From the NCBI RefSeq assembly GCF_029946505.1, contig NZ_JARZHG010000016.1, positions 173,865-237,864 on the forward strand: DNA of 64,000 bases. Reading direction: 5' to 3'. A model generated the notes under the pieces. It did not search any database, was not told where the DNA came from, and saw only the letters and a program-made list of their open reading frames with translations. How positions within the stretch are numbered: the first letter of the stretch is position 1; each line of letters opens with the position of its first letter. This document shows positions 45,101 through 51,924 of the stretch, piece by piece. The translations under genes and the position numbers were made by a program. The stretch comes from Polyangium sp. y55x31. GTDB lineage: Bacteria; Myxococcota_A; Polyangia; Polyangiales; Polyangiaceae.

Positions 45101-45228
45101 TCGCAAAAGCCAAGCTCGACAGCGCCGACCTGCGTGATGCGGACCTCCGTCGTTGCACCCTGAGCGGCGCCTCGCGGAGCGGCACGAAGCTGATGGGAGC
45201 CAACATCCGCGACGCCGTCGATGAATGA
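42163..45228 (+). CDS. DUF2169-pentapeptide-repeat fusion protein
   Basis: 1021 aa from a GTG at 42163. Residues ~1-330 are a DUF2169 domain (GVLRATIFLKLTVSLTHERT, LSGHAYAPGGRPVPALSARL, FDRMPLIYERA, RWFNPAPPDQQIEFLRGEE). A Pro/Ala-rich linker (~340-670) contains 18 tandem heptads of the AVVSPPA type encoded by a 21-bp repeat. Residues ~680-1020 are a long run of A(D/N)LxG pentapeptides forming a right-handed beta-helix. DUF2169-pentapeptide fusions accompany type VI tips, where the helix may act as adaptor or spike extension. No VgrG or PAAR gene is adjacent; the nearest tip cluster in the window is at 1-4.8 kb. Confidence 0.88.
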   Translation: MPSTSPFPIPVSALKPVACGSTLWRSGGVLRATIFLKLTVSLTHERTAWPTTAIDLVREEKNRDKSPASSVAEAAETAPYLPSAGVILSGHAYAPGGRPVPALSARLAIFRERGLLDKTIHVFGDRAANAPQSPRPFDRMPLIYERAGQTDDNPVGVPASAPTLPNLIDPRGPTRTAGFGPYGRYWPHRRRLLGNVDRKRLDGVVADIPDNFDFRWFNPAPPDQQIEFLRGEEWIVLDGMHPSLPRVQSRLPLVRAKACTFLVGPGGPGQGRVIDLTADLLVIDADRLVASIVFRGNFAFDRLETVPQLRAFADVELPGNPIRWPDAAEVMRAPAPGPVVPAAAPAPSADIFTTLPVRDEKSASKAVLPFQPRPPGAPTVLPPNSPPPPPRPRVDLDDDPLMHTQAIDPADPPSRPAMPFMNASPGAAAQARAALGIPPAAPPPRPIRRDDDDDATRAIDLAELEAKRAAATPFEKGGGDRAPGSVRPSPPATVPGPPPMVQAPPLRVPTPSAGMPAPPAFVPAPPAVVSPPLAVLSAPPAVVSPPAAVVSPPAAVVSPPAAVVSPPAAVVSPPAAVVSPPAAVVSPPLVVLSAPPAVVSPPAAVVSPPAAVVSPATAVVSPATAVVSPATAVVSPATAVVPPPAAVAPPPPEVAPAPPAPAAPEETGIRATVLARLRAGERNPLHGLTVAGADLSNLDLKGANLSGHDLGGANLSGVNLEGARLSGTRLVDADLEGADLRSADLKGADLSRAHLGKARLDGATIEQAIFASVRGSGASFDGCRGRAPVFARGTWDGATFRALDALSADFTGASLEAAIFERAVLPEIKLVDAHGKGASFEGARLDQAHAEGAALTDTNFHEIDAKGSTWENAALAGSSFEGARLDGAVLTRATCEGAKFLRANLKGANLGRIQADRANLDGATLDGADLRQARMHEARFEGANLQNVIAGRADLSRSHFVSADLTNANLRAALLAGSNLAKAKLDSADLRDADLRRCTLSGASRSGTKLMGANIRDAVDE
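43741..44118 (+). repeat. In-frame 21-bp minisatellite, 18 units
   Basis: Unit gcggtcgtgtctccacctgca (AVVSPPA) with variants AVVSPPL, AVLSAPP and AVVSPAT. The pair AVVSPPL-(A/V)VLSAPP occurs as units 1-2 and 9-10, and four AVVSPAT units (13-16) are identical at the DNA level, which points to recent duplication by slippage or unequal exchange. Confidence 0.93.
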
Positions 45229-45288
45229 GCCGTTCGGCCCTGCCGAGGATTCGCCCACGGAGCGCAAATCCAGGTACAGTGCTCGGCC

Positions 45289-46527
45289 ATGAGCGGAGGC
45301 CGTGGTGAAGCCCTGAGCGCGAGCGCGTGCCGCGACGAGGCCACGCTCCGCTCCTTCATCGAGACGCGAATCAGCCCGAACGCGTGGCCCATCCACTCGC
45401 CCGCGCTCCGCCGCCGCATCCTCGAAGAGGGCATCGACCTGGAAGCCGCCCGGCGCTTCACCATGGATCTCGACGCGATGGAGCGTCTGATCCGCGCGTT
45501 CGAGGCCCGCTCGTGCCGCATCGAGCGCCTGCTCGGAATCAACAACGCCTTCCACCGGACGCTGCACAACGACGAGGTGCTCCTGCGCCTCCTCCTGCTC
45601 GAATGGCCCGAGACGGCCCCTTTGCCCGACGAGGTGAAGGAAGCGTCGATGCGCGTCTATCCAAACGTCGACGCCATCGCAGCCGTGCTCTGCGACGCGC
45701 TGGGACGGATGCTCGAGGCAGGCACGCCCGCGTCGGTGCTCGCGCGGGATCTCCTCGCAGCCCTCGGGCACGACTACGGCCACTCCGGCGGCACCGATCG
45801 CATGCGCCCAGACGGCGTGCCCGCGCCGCTGACGCACGAGGATACCGCCGAGAAGTACGTCGCGCCGATCGGGCTCGAGTTCGGCATGCCGACAGCACTC
45901 GTGCTGGAGAGCATGGCCGGCATCCGCGCGACAACATTTTTCGTGCGTCCCGGTCGTCCACGCATCCAAGCCGTGACCGAGTTCGAGCGGCGGTTGACGC
46001 TCGCCGACGTGATGGGCTGCGTCCTGCCGCCACACCTCTGGCTGACGCACGTAGGCGCGCCCGTGCTCGTGGAGAAGATGCCGATCTGGCGGCGGCGGCT
46101 CGTGCAGATCCCAGGCGAGCTCGGGGCCATCGAGGCACGTCTCGCCGTGCTCTCGGACGACGATCCAACCCGCGCGGCGATCCTGGCCGAGCGCGAGGCG
46201 CTACTCCTCGAGGACTCGCGCATCGTGAAGCACGTCGAGGAGTGGTTCCGCAGCGAGCGCGGCTTCTTCCTGTTCATCGAGTCGAGCCGACTCGGCGTGG
46301 TGCCACGCGCGCGCGACCTCTGGGGCGGCCTCCTGCGCAGCAAAATCGAGCTGATGGAACGCGTGCTCGCTCAGAAGGAAATCCTCGCACCACTCGCCGC
46401 GCAAGGCTTCCCCCTGCTCGGTCAGTACGCCGAGGAGCTCGCGAACGCCGAATCCTTGGAGAGCGTCATCGCTCGCGGCACGCTCGATCCAGGTCTCTGC
46501 CAGGTTCTACGGATGTTCTTGCCCTGA
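45289..46527 (+). CDS. HD-superfamily protein resembling class I cyclic-nucleotide phosphodiesterase
   Basis: 412 aa. Motif FHRTLHNDEV (His89, His93) followed by ALGHDYGHSGG (His161-Asp162-x-x-His165) and LADVMGC (Asp240). The order and the HDxxHxG form resemble class I PDEs (YHNxxHAxDV ... HDxxHxGxxN ... Asp), which bind two metals and hydrolyse cAMP/cGMP; class I PDEs are uncommon in bacteria. There is no signal or GAF domain; the C-terminal ~120 residues are helical. The Asn of HxGxxN is not evident, so the substrate may differ. Not in an operon; followed by hairpin-array element 2. Confidence 0.65.
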   Translation: MSGGRGEALSASACRDEATLRSFIETRISPNAWPIHSPALRRRILEEGIDLEAARRFTMDLDAMERLIRAFEARSCRIERLLGINNAFHRTLHNDEVLLRLLLLEWPETAPLPDEVKEASMRVYPNVDAIAAVLCDALGRMLEAGTPASVLARDLLAALGHDYGHSGGTDRMRPDGVPAPLTHEDTAEKYVAPIGLEFGMPTALVLESMAGIRATTFFVRPGRPRIQAVTEFERRLTLADVMGCVLPPHLWLTHVGAPVLVEKMPIWRRRLVQIPGELGAIEARLAVLSDDDPTRAAILAEREALLLEDSRIVKHVEEWFRSERGFFLFIESSRLGVVPRARDLWGGLLRSKIELMERVLAQKEILAPLAAQGFPLLGQYAEELANAESLESVIARGTLDPGLCQVLRMFLP

Positions 46528-46545
46528 GAGGGGAGGGGAGCGGAG

Positions 46546-46842
46546 CGGGGCGTTGCCCCGTACCCCAGCAGGGGGCTGTCCGCCCCCTGCACCCCGGACC
46601 AGGCACGGCCTGGACCGAGGGCCGAGAAACTGCGCGATGCGCAGTTTCTCGGACGGGCCCGTGGCAAGACCACGGACGACGTTGCCGATCGAAACGTCAG
46701 CGTTGCGGTCCTGGTGGGCGCCTTGATCTGGCCTGTTCGATGAACTGCGCATCGCGCAGTTCATCGACCCCGGGTCCAGCGCTTGCGCTGGTCCGGGTCC
46801 AGGGGTGGACAACCCCTGGTCGGGTCCGGGGTGAAACCCCGG
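46546..46842. repeat. Hairpin-array element, copy 2 (inverted relative to copy 1)
   Basis: A: CGGGGC-GTT-GCCCCG (46546-46560). B: GCAGGGGGC-TGTCC-GCCCCCTGC (46568-46590). C: CCAGGC-ACG-GCCTGG (46599-46613). D: 14-bp stem, GAT loop (46622-46652). Core 46653-46736. D': 14-bp stem, ATC loop (46737-46767). C': CCAGCGC-TT-GCGCTGG (about 46776-46791). B': CCAGGGGT-GGACA-ACCCCTGG (46799-46819). A': CCGGGGT-GAA-ACCCCGG (46826-46842). Bases 46730-46797 are the exact reverse complement of 35588-35655. It lies between convergent genes ending at 46527 and 46858. Confidence 0.88.
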
Positions 46843-46857
46843 CGCCACGCCGCCGCC

Positions 46858-47688
46858 TCAGAAGATCGTCAGCTTCCAGGGCGACGTTGCCGGATCGTAG
46901 CCGAGGGCGAACGTGCGGAGCTTGTACGCGTCGTAGCGTGCTTTCTCCTCGGAGACTGCGGTCGTCACGATGCCTGCGGCTTGTGGCTGACCGAGTGCCT
47001 GATCGATGGCGGCCACGCGGTCGCCGGACGTCACGATGTCGTCGACGTACACTACGGCTTCGTTTGGCATGGGCCTGCCGATGATGATCAGGTTCTGCGC
47101 GAGCTCGTGCGCGGGATCCTCCTCGTAGCTGAAGCGCGGGCGCATCGCGTCTTTGTGCACCACGCAGGGGCGCACCTTGCCGAAGCCGAGACGTTCGAGC
47201 TCGAGTGCGAGGTCGCGGCTTGGCCATCGGTCTGTCGTGCGGTTGCCGCGCACCACGTTTGCGGCGGGGATCGGCACGAGTGCGATGTTTGGCTTCGTGA
47301 TGCCGAGGGCTGTGCGCACGTCGCGCTCGTGTACGGCCACGATGTCGGCGACGTAGGCGTAGGCGGCGCTTGGCGTCTCCAGGCGCATCATGTTTCGGCC
47401 TGGGTGCAGCGGGTGCTGGATGGAGCTTGGGATGGGCTCTTTGCGCTGGTTCGTCACGAGGTAGACGAGCCCGCGCATCGGGTTCGCGTTCAGCCCGGCC
47501 AGGGGAGATCCCAGCTTGTAGTACGAGCCGACGGCGTACCCGGGGATCCGTCTCAAGACGCCGTCCCTCGTTTCATACCCAAGCGCGACCTTAGCGCGCT
47601 CCGTCGCACTTCTGCTACCCCCATAGCATTCGTGGGGGGCCGCGCGTGGGGCTCCTCTCTCGACGGCCGGAACGCTCCCTGGGAGCAT
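46858..47688 (-). CDS. Phosphoribosyltransferase-like protein (ComF-like)
   Basis: 276 aa from the ATG at 47688; an upstream ATG at 47739 overlaps the nuclease start and is less likely. The C-terminal half holds a PRPP-binding loop VVYVDDIVTSGDRV, preceded by ALVPIPAANVVRGNRTTDRWPS. The first half has LVYLVTNQRKEPIP and YVADIVAVHERDV. Type I PRTases transfer phosphoribose in nucleotide salvage or bind PRPP as regulators; ComF relatives aid DNA uptake. The substrate is unknown. It is divergent from the nuclease gene with only 35 bp between. Confidence 0.75.
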   Translation of the reverse strand: MLPGSVPAVERGAPRAAPHECYGGSRSATERAKVALGYETRDGVLRRIPGYAVGSYYKLGSPLAGLNANPMRGLVYLVTNQRKEPIPSSIQHPLHPGRNMMRLETPSAAYAYVADIVAVHERDVRTALGITKPNIALVPIPAANVVRGNRTTDRWPSRDLALELERLGFGKVRPCVVHKDAMRPRFSYEEDPAHELAQNLIIIGRPMPNEAVVYVDDIVTSGDRVAAIDQALGQPQAAGIVTTAVSEEKARYDAYKLRTFALGYDPATSPWKLTIF

Positions 47689-47723
47689 GATATAGCGTTC
47701 ACAACGAAACGAGGCGCGATCAC

Positions 47724-48695
47724 GTGAGCCGGACTGCATCCAGAAAGCGGCGCAAGGGAGGAGCCCTGGGCGTGTTCGTCGTGGCGCTCATCGGCGGCGT
47801 CGGGGCGCTCTTGCATGCGTGCAGGGCCGATCGATGGCTCGACGACCTGGCTACGGGCACGGATGAGGGCAAGAGCCGCCCGCGCTCCACGACGACGGCG
47901 ACGGGCGCGCCTTCTGCGCCTGGCCCGAAGGGCGGCCCGGCGCGTGGGGGGGGTGGCAAGCCTGCGGATGCGAGCGTCCACCTCGCGCTTGGCATCCCGA
48001 CGGATGACGATCCTTCGGACGATCACCTGATGCGCAAGCCGCAGTACGCGCTCTCGTACAATGCGGACCAGAACGTCGCGAACTGGGTGAGCTGGCAGAT
48101 CGACGCGAGCTGGTTCGGCGATGCGCCGCGGCACAAGGGGAAGTTCATGACGGATCCGGAGCTGCCGTCGGGCATCTACCGGGTCACGCACGACGACTAC
48201 ACGGGCTCGGGGTACGACCGGGGCCACATGGTGCGCTCGGAGGAGCGGACGCGCTCGCCCGAGGACAACAAGGTCACCTTCCTGATGACGAACATCCTGC
48301 CGCAGTACCACGACCTCAATGCGGGCCCGTGGCTTCGGCTGGAGGAGCACTGCGAGAACCTCGGCCGAAAGCAGGGCAAGCAGCTCTTCGTGATGGCGGG
48401 CGGCATCCTCAAGCGGGGCAAGAAGGCCACGAAGACCATCGGCAAGGGCGTCGCCGTGCCCGACACGTTCTTCAAGATCGTCGTCGTGCTCGACCCGCGC
48501 GAGGGGCCTGGGGACGTGACGGAGTCGACGCCGGTCATCGCGGTCCTGATGCCGAACAAGGAGGGCATCATGGACGAGGGCTGGGAGAAGTACCGGACGA
48601 CCGTGGACGAGATCGAGCGGCGGACGGGGTACGACTTCCTCACGGCCGTGGACGAGGACGTCCAGGCGGAGATCGAGGCGAAGAAGGGGGACTAG
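47724..48695 (+). CDS. NucA-type DNA/RNA non-specific endonuclease, membrane or lipid anchored
   Basis: 323 aa from GTG 47724. A hydrophobic N-terminal segment (ALGVFVVALIGGVGALLHAC) is a signal anchor or a lipoprotein signal with Cys33; then a Ser/Pro/Gly linker (~45-80). Endonuclease_NS domain at ~85-310: catalytic DRGH in YDRGHMVRS (Asp165-His168), PEDNKVTFLMTNILPQ with the Mg-binding Asn, and WLRLEEHCENL. The fold cleaves DNA and RNA with no sequence preference. It acts outside the cytoplasm, perhaps for nutrient release or defence. Its inhibitor gene converges on it, and the two stops share the palindrome CTAG. Confidence 0.9.
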   Translation: MSRTASRKRRKGGALGVFVVALIGGVGALLHACRADRWLDDLATGTDEGKSRPRSTTTATGAPSAPGPKGGPARGGGGKPADASVHLALGIPTDDDPSDDHLMRKPQYALSYNADQNVANWVSWQIDASWFGDAPRHKGKFMTDPELPSGIYRVTHDDYTGSGYDRGHMVRSEERTRSPEDNKVTFLMTNILPQYHDLNAGPWLRLEEHCENLGRKQGKQLFVMAGGILKRGKKATKTIGKGVAVPDTFFKIVVVLDPREGPGDVTESTPVIAVLMPNKEGIMDEGWEKYRTTVDEIERRTGYDFLTAVDEDVQAEIEAKKGD

Positions 48696-49075
48696 GTCTC
48701 CACGAGCTTCGTCGTGACGCCGAGCCACACGCCCGAGGGGTGCCGGCCGAGGACGAAGGCCTCGATGTCGACCTTTCCTGCGCGGTAGACGCGCAGGTCC
48801 GAGAGCTCGCGCTGGAGCAGGTCGACGAGGGCTCGGAACTGGCCTGCGGAGTCGTCGTCGCCCTCGACGAGGCCTTCGAAGAACGAGGCCACGGTCGTCT
48901 GCTCGACCGGCGTCTCCGGGGGCAGGCCCCGCGCCTGCAGCACTGCTGCCGGCGATGGCTCCTCCTCGCCGAAGCGGTAGGCCTCGATCGGGAAGTCCGA
49001 CTCGCTCGGGAACAGGAGGCCGGCCGCGGCCTCCTCGATGGACTGCATCAGCGGTTCGACTCTCTGGCCCAGCAT
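48692..49075 (-). CDS. NuiA-type nuclease inhibitor
   Basis: 127 aa from the ATG at 49075 with GGAGGAG upstream. It matches the NuiA family: LLFPSESDFPIEAYRFGE at the N-terminus, TTVASFFEG in the middle, LSDLRVYRAGKVDIEAFVLG and the exact-type ending GVTTKLVET. In Anabaena, NuiA binds and blocks NucA with very high affinity; the acidic C-terminal end inserts near the metal site. The target here is almost certainly the adjacent convergent nuclease. It has no signal peptide, so it would guard the cytosol against mislocalised enzyme. Confidence 0.9.
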   Translation of the reverse strand: MLGQRVEPLMQSIEEAAAGLLFPSESDFPIEAYRFGEEEPSPAAVLQARGLPPETPVEQTTVASFFEGLVEGDDDSAGQFRALVDLLQRELSDLRVYRAGKVDIEAFVLGRHPSGVWLGVTTKLVET

Positions 49076-49190
49076 CCTTCGGCTCCTCCGTGTCCGGCGC
49101 ATTCGAGCCATGCGGGGTCGACCGCGTCAAGACGGCCCCCCGCGCGTCCACAAACCTTTTCGGCGGCACGTGCGTCTACGAGGCCACCCC

Positions 49191-51053
49191 ATGCGCTCGT
49201 CCCGCCGCACGTTCGCCTCCTTCGGCCTCTTCGCTGCCTTGCTCGCCGCACCCGCTGCTGCCGCCGCCGCGCCTGCGCGGAGCGGCGCCGTCGCCCTCGA
49301 TCGCGATGCCCTCGTCGCGTACGTCGCCGACGCCGACAACGAAGCGCTCCACCGCGTCGATCTCGTGAGCGGCTCGGTCGCGACGACGCCGCTCGGCTGC
49401 GCGCCTGCCGAGGTCCTCGTGCTCGCCGAGGATCGCGTCGCCGTGAGCTTGCGCGGCTGCAACGAGGTGCGTGTCCTCGACGTCGACGCGGCAGGCGAGG
49501 GGACCGTCGCTGCGCGTGCGGTCGTCCCGGCCGAACCCTGGAGCCTCGCCGCCGGCCCGCGCGGCGCGTTGCTCGTCACCTCCGCTTACGGCCGCGCCCT
49601 CACCGCGCTCGATGGCGAGTCCCTCGCGACGCGCTTCTCTTTGCGCCTCCCGCGTGAACCTCGCGGCATCACCGTCACGCCCGATGGCCGCCGCGCGTTC
49701 GTCACGCATGCCGCCGGCGACGCCCTCTCCGTCGTGGACCTCGACGGCGGCGACGCGGGCGAAGCGCCCGTCGTCCGCGTCGTGCGCGCGCTCGGCGGCG
49801 GCTACCGGAACCGCGTCGATGCGATGGTCGGAGCGAACACCCTGCACCCGACCTCGTCCCTCGCGTACGTCGCGGTCCTGAACGAGAGCGGCACGCGCCT
49901 CTTCGTCCCGCATCTCGTCGTGCAGAACGGCGAGAGCACGACGCGTGTCGTCGCGGGCGGCTACGGCGGCGTCTCGATCGAGGAAGACACCTCGGTCCCG
50001 ACCGTCGCCGTCCTCGATGTCGCGCGCGAACGCACGCTCGGCGTGGACGGCGGCGCCGCGCAGAAGAACTTCGTCAACATCGCGGCGAACGCCTTCTCGG
50101 CGAGCGCCGTCGCGCCGGCGGGCTCATCCGCGCGACAAGCGCGCGCCGCGGCGGTGCTCGGCGATGCGCTGCTCGTCGTCTCGCATGGCACGGGCGAGCT
50201 CGTCGAGCTCGACGCGCGCTCGCTCGATCCGGCGCTCGCTCCGCGGCGCGCCTTCCACGTGGGCGAAGGACCCTCCGGCGTCGACGTCGATCCCCGCACG
50301 GCGATCGCGGTCGTGTGGAACCAGCGCTCGCACGACCTCTCCGTCGTGAGCCTCGCGTCGGGCGCCGTGGACACGTTGCCCGTCGCGACGGACCCGCTCC
50401 GCGAAGACCTCGCGCGTGGCCGGCGCCTCTTCCACGCCGAGGGTGATCGCCGCATCTCGCGCGACGGCCGCGCCTGCGCGAGCTGCCACCCCGAGGGGCG
50501 CGACGACGGCATCGTGTGGCGGCTCGGCGACGGCCCCCGACAAACCCTCGCGCTCGCGGGCCGTGTCGAGCGTGGACCCTACGGCTGGCACGGCATGCAC
50601 GCGAAGCTCGAGGACAACATCGCCGAGACGCTCACGCGCCTCGGCGGATCGGGCTTGCCGGCCGACGACCTCGCCGCGCTCGCGAACTACCTCCGCGAAG
50701 GGCTCTTCGTGCCGCGCCGCGAGGCGAAGGACCCCGGCGAGGAGGCGCTCGTCACGCGCGGGCGTGACCTCTACACCTCGGAAAAACTCGGCTGCAACGG
50801 TTGCCACGGGCTCGACCAGGGGACGAGTGATCACGTCGTGCACGACGTCGGCTCGCGCGCGAAGGACGAGTCCCGCGCTGCGTTCCGCACGCCGCCGCTC
50901 GCCATGCTCGAAGGCTCCGCGCCCTACTTCCACGACGGCCGTTACCCGACGCTCGAAGCCCTGCTCGACGACAACCTCGATCGCATGGGCCAGACGAGCC
51001 ACCTCACCACCGAAGACCGCGCCGCCCTGCTCGCCTTCCTGAGGACCCTGTGA
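49191..51053 (+). CDS. Secreted beta-propeller / di-haem cytochrome c protein (MauG/CCP-like C-terminus)
   Basis: 620 aa from the ATG at 49191 with signal peptide (SFGLFAALLAAPAAAAAA). Residues ~30-395 are YncE-like propeller repeats (ALDRDALVAYVADADNEALHRVDL, GITVTPDGRRAFVTH). The C-terminal ~220 residues carry two haem c sites, CASCH (429-433) and CNGCH (535-539), with YFHDGRYPTLEALLD near the end as in CCP/MauG-type peroxidases. Periplasmic electron transfer or peroxidation is expected. First of four coupled genes (next start overlaps its stop). Confidence 0.88.
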   Translation: MRSSRRTFASFGLFAALLAAPAAAAAAPARSGAVALDRDALVAYVADADNEALHRVDLVSGSVATTPLGCAPAEVLVLAEDRVAVSLRGCNEVRVLDVDAAGEGTVAARAVVPAEPWSLAAGPRGALLVTSAYGRALTALDGESLATRFSLRLPREPRGITVTPDGRRAFVTHAAGDALSVVDLDGGDAGEAPVVRVVRALGGGYRNRVDAMVGANTLHPTSSLAYVAVLNESGTRLFVPHLVVQNGESTTRVVAGGYGGVSIEEDTSVPTVAVLDVARERTLGVDGGAAQKNFVNIAANAFSASAVAPAGSSARQARAAAVLGDALLVVSHGTGELVELDARSLDPALAPRRAFHVGEGPSGVDVDPRTAIAVVWNQRSHDLSVVSLASGAVDTLPVATDPLREDLARGRRLFHAEGDRRISRDGRACASCHPEGRDDGIVWRLGDGPRQTLALAGRVERGPYGWHGMHAKLEDNIAETLTRLGGSGLPADDLAALANYLREGLFVPRREAKDPGEEALVTRGRDLYTSEKLGCNGCHGLDQGTSDHVVHDVGSRAKDESRAAFRTPPLAMLEGSAPYFHDGRYPTLEALLDDNLDRMGQTSHLTTEDRAALLAFLRTL

Positions 51054-51892
51054 AGACGTACGCCCTGCCCCTGCTCGCCGCGTTCCTGTTGTCCGGCTCC
51101 GTGGAGACCACGTCCGAGGCCGCCACCGCGATCGCGCCCGAAGCCGCTGCCGCGCCCGCTTCCGCGCCCGAAGCCGCTGCCGCGCCCGCTTCCGCGCCCG
51201 CTCCCGCCTCCGAGCCGCCCGAGCTGCCGGCGGAGATGCGTATCATCCTCGGCAAACGCGCGGGCCAGAAGATCACCATCACCGTGGTTCGTCCGCGCCA
51301 CGTCGTCACCCTGGTTCAAGGGGACAAACGGGTCCTCGGCTCGAACGAGGTGTCCCTCGCCGTCAATCCTGCGGAGGCCATGACCTGGGAGACGACCGAT
51401 CGCCAGACGCTGGAGACGCTCCGCGGCGAGGCGTTCGTCGACATCCGGGAGGACGGGCGCCTCGACGCGGGCACGCTCCGGCCCACCGCGCTCCTCGCGG
51501 CCGTCGCGGAGGAGGCCGAGGGCCGCCACGCTTGCAAGGCGTTCGAGGGGACGAACGCCGGCTTCTCCGTGGTTTGTCGTGTCGAGTCCCTCACCGTCGC
51601 TGCCGCGCGCACCTTCGGCGATGCCCCGCTCGATCGCATCCAGAACGTCACCGCCGGCGAGCACACGTTCTTCCGCATGGAGCTCGATCCCGGCGCGGAC
51701 GGCGTCGACGCCACGGTCCTCGGTTACTCGGCCGGCGCGCGTGGACACGTCGTTCGTGCCGAGGCGAGCCGGCTCCCCGGCGAGGCGCGATCCTCGCTCG
51801 CGCTCCTCTCCGAGTCGCGGATGCAGCCCGTCCCCCTGCCGCGCCGCATCCCGCATCACCACCGTCATCGGCCGTTCGATCCCTTCGATTGA
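51050..51892 (+). CDS. Secreted Ala/Pro-rich hypothetical protein
   Basis: 280 aa from a GTG overlapping the previous stop (GTGA). Signal peptide (YALPLLAAFLLSGSVE), then an Ala/Pro linker encoded by a near-perfect 30-bp direct repeat (APEAAAAPAS twice, about 51132-51192), then a soluble domain ~65-265 with no recognised family (ILGKRAGQKITITVVRPRHV, GEHTFFRMELDPGADGVDA). The C-terminus is His/Arg-rich (RIPHHHRHRPFD), possibly metal-binding. Operon with the cytochrome gene upstream. Confidence 0.75.
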   Translation: MKTYALPLLAAFLLSGSVETTSEAATAIAPEAAAAPASAPEAAAAPASAPAPASEPPELPAEMRIILGKRAGQKITITVVRPRHVVTLVQGDKRVLGSNEVSLAVNPAEAMTWETTDRQTLETLRGEAFVDIREDGRLDAGTLRPTALLAAVAEEAEGRHACKAFEGTNAGFSVVCRVESLTVAAARTFGDAPLDRIQNVTAGEHTFFRMELDPGADGVDATVLGYSAGARGHVVRAEASRLPGEARSSLALLSESRMQPVPLPRRIPHHHRHRPFDPFD

Positions 51893-51924
51893 TCCCTGTG
51901 CGCGCATCACGCAAGCTCCGCTCG

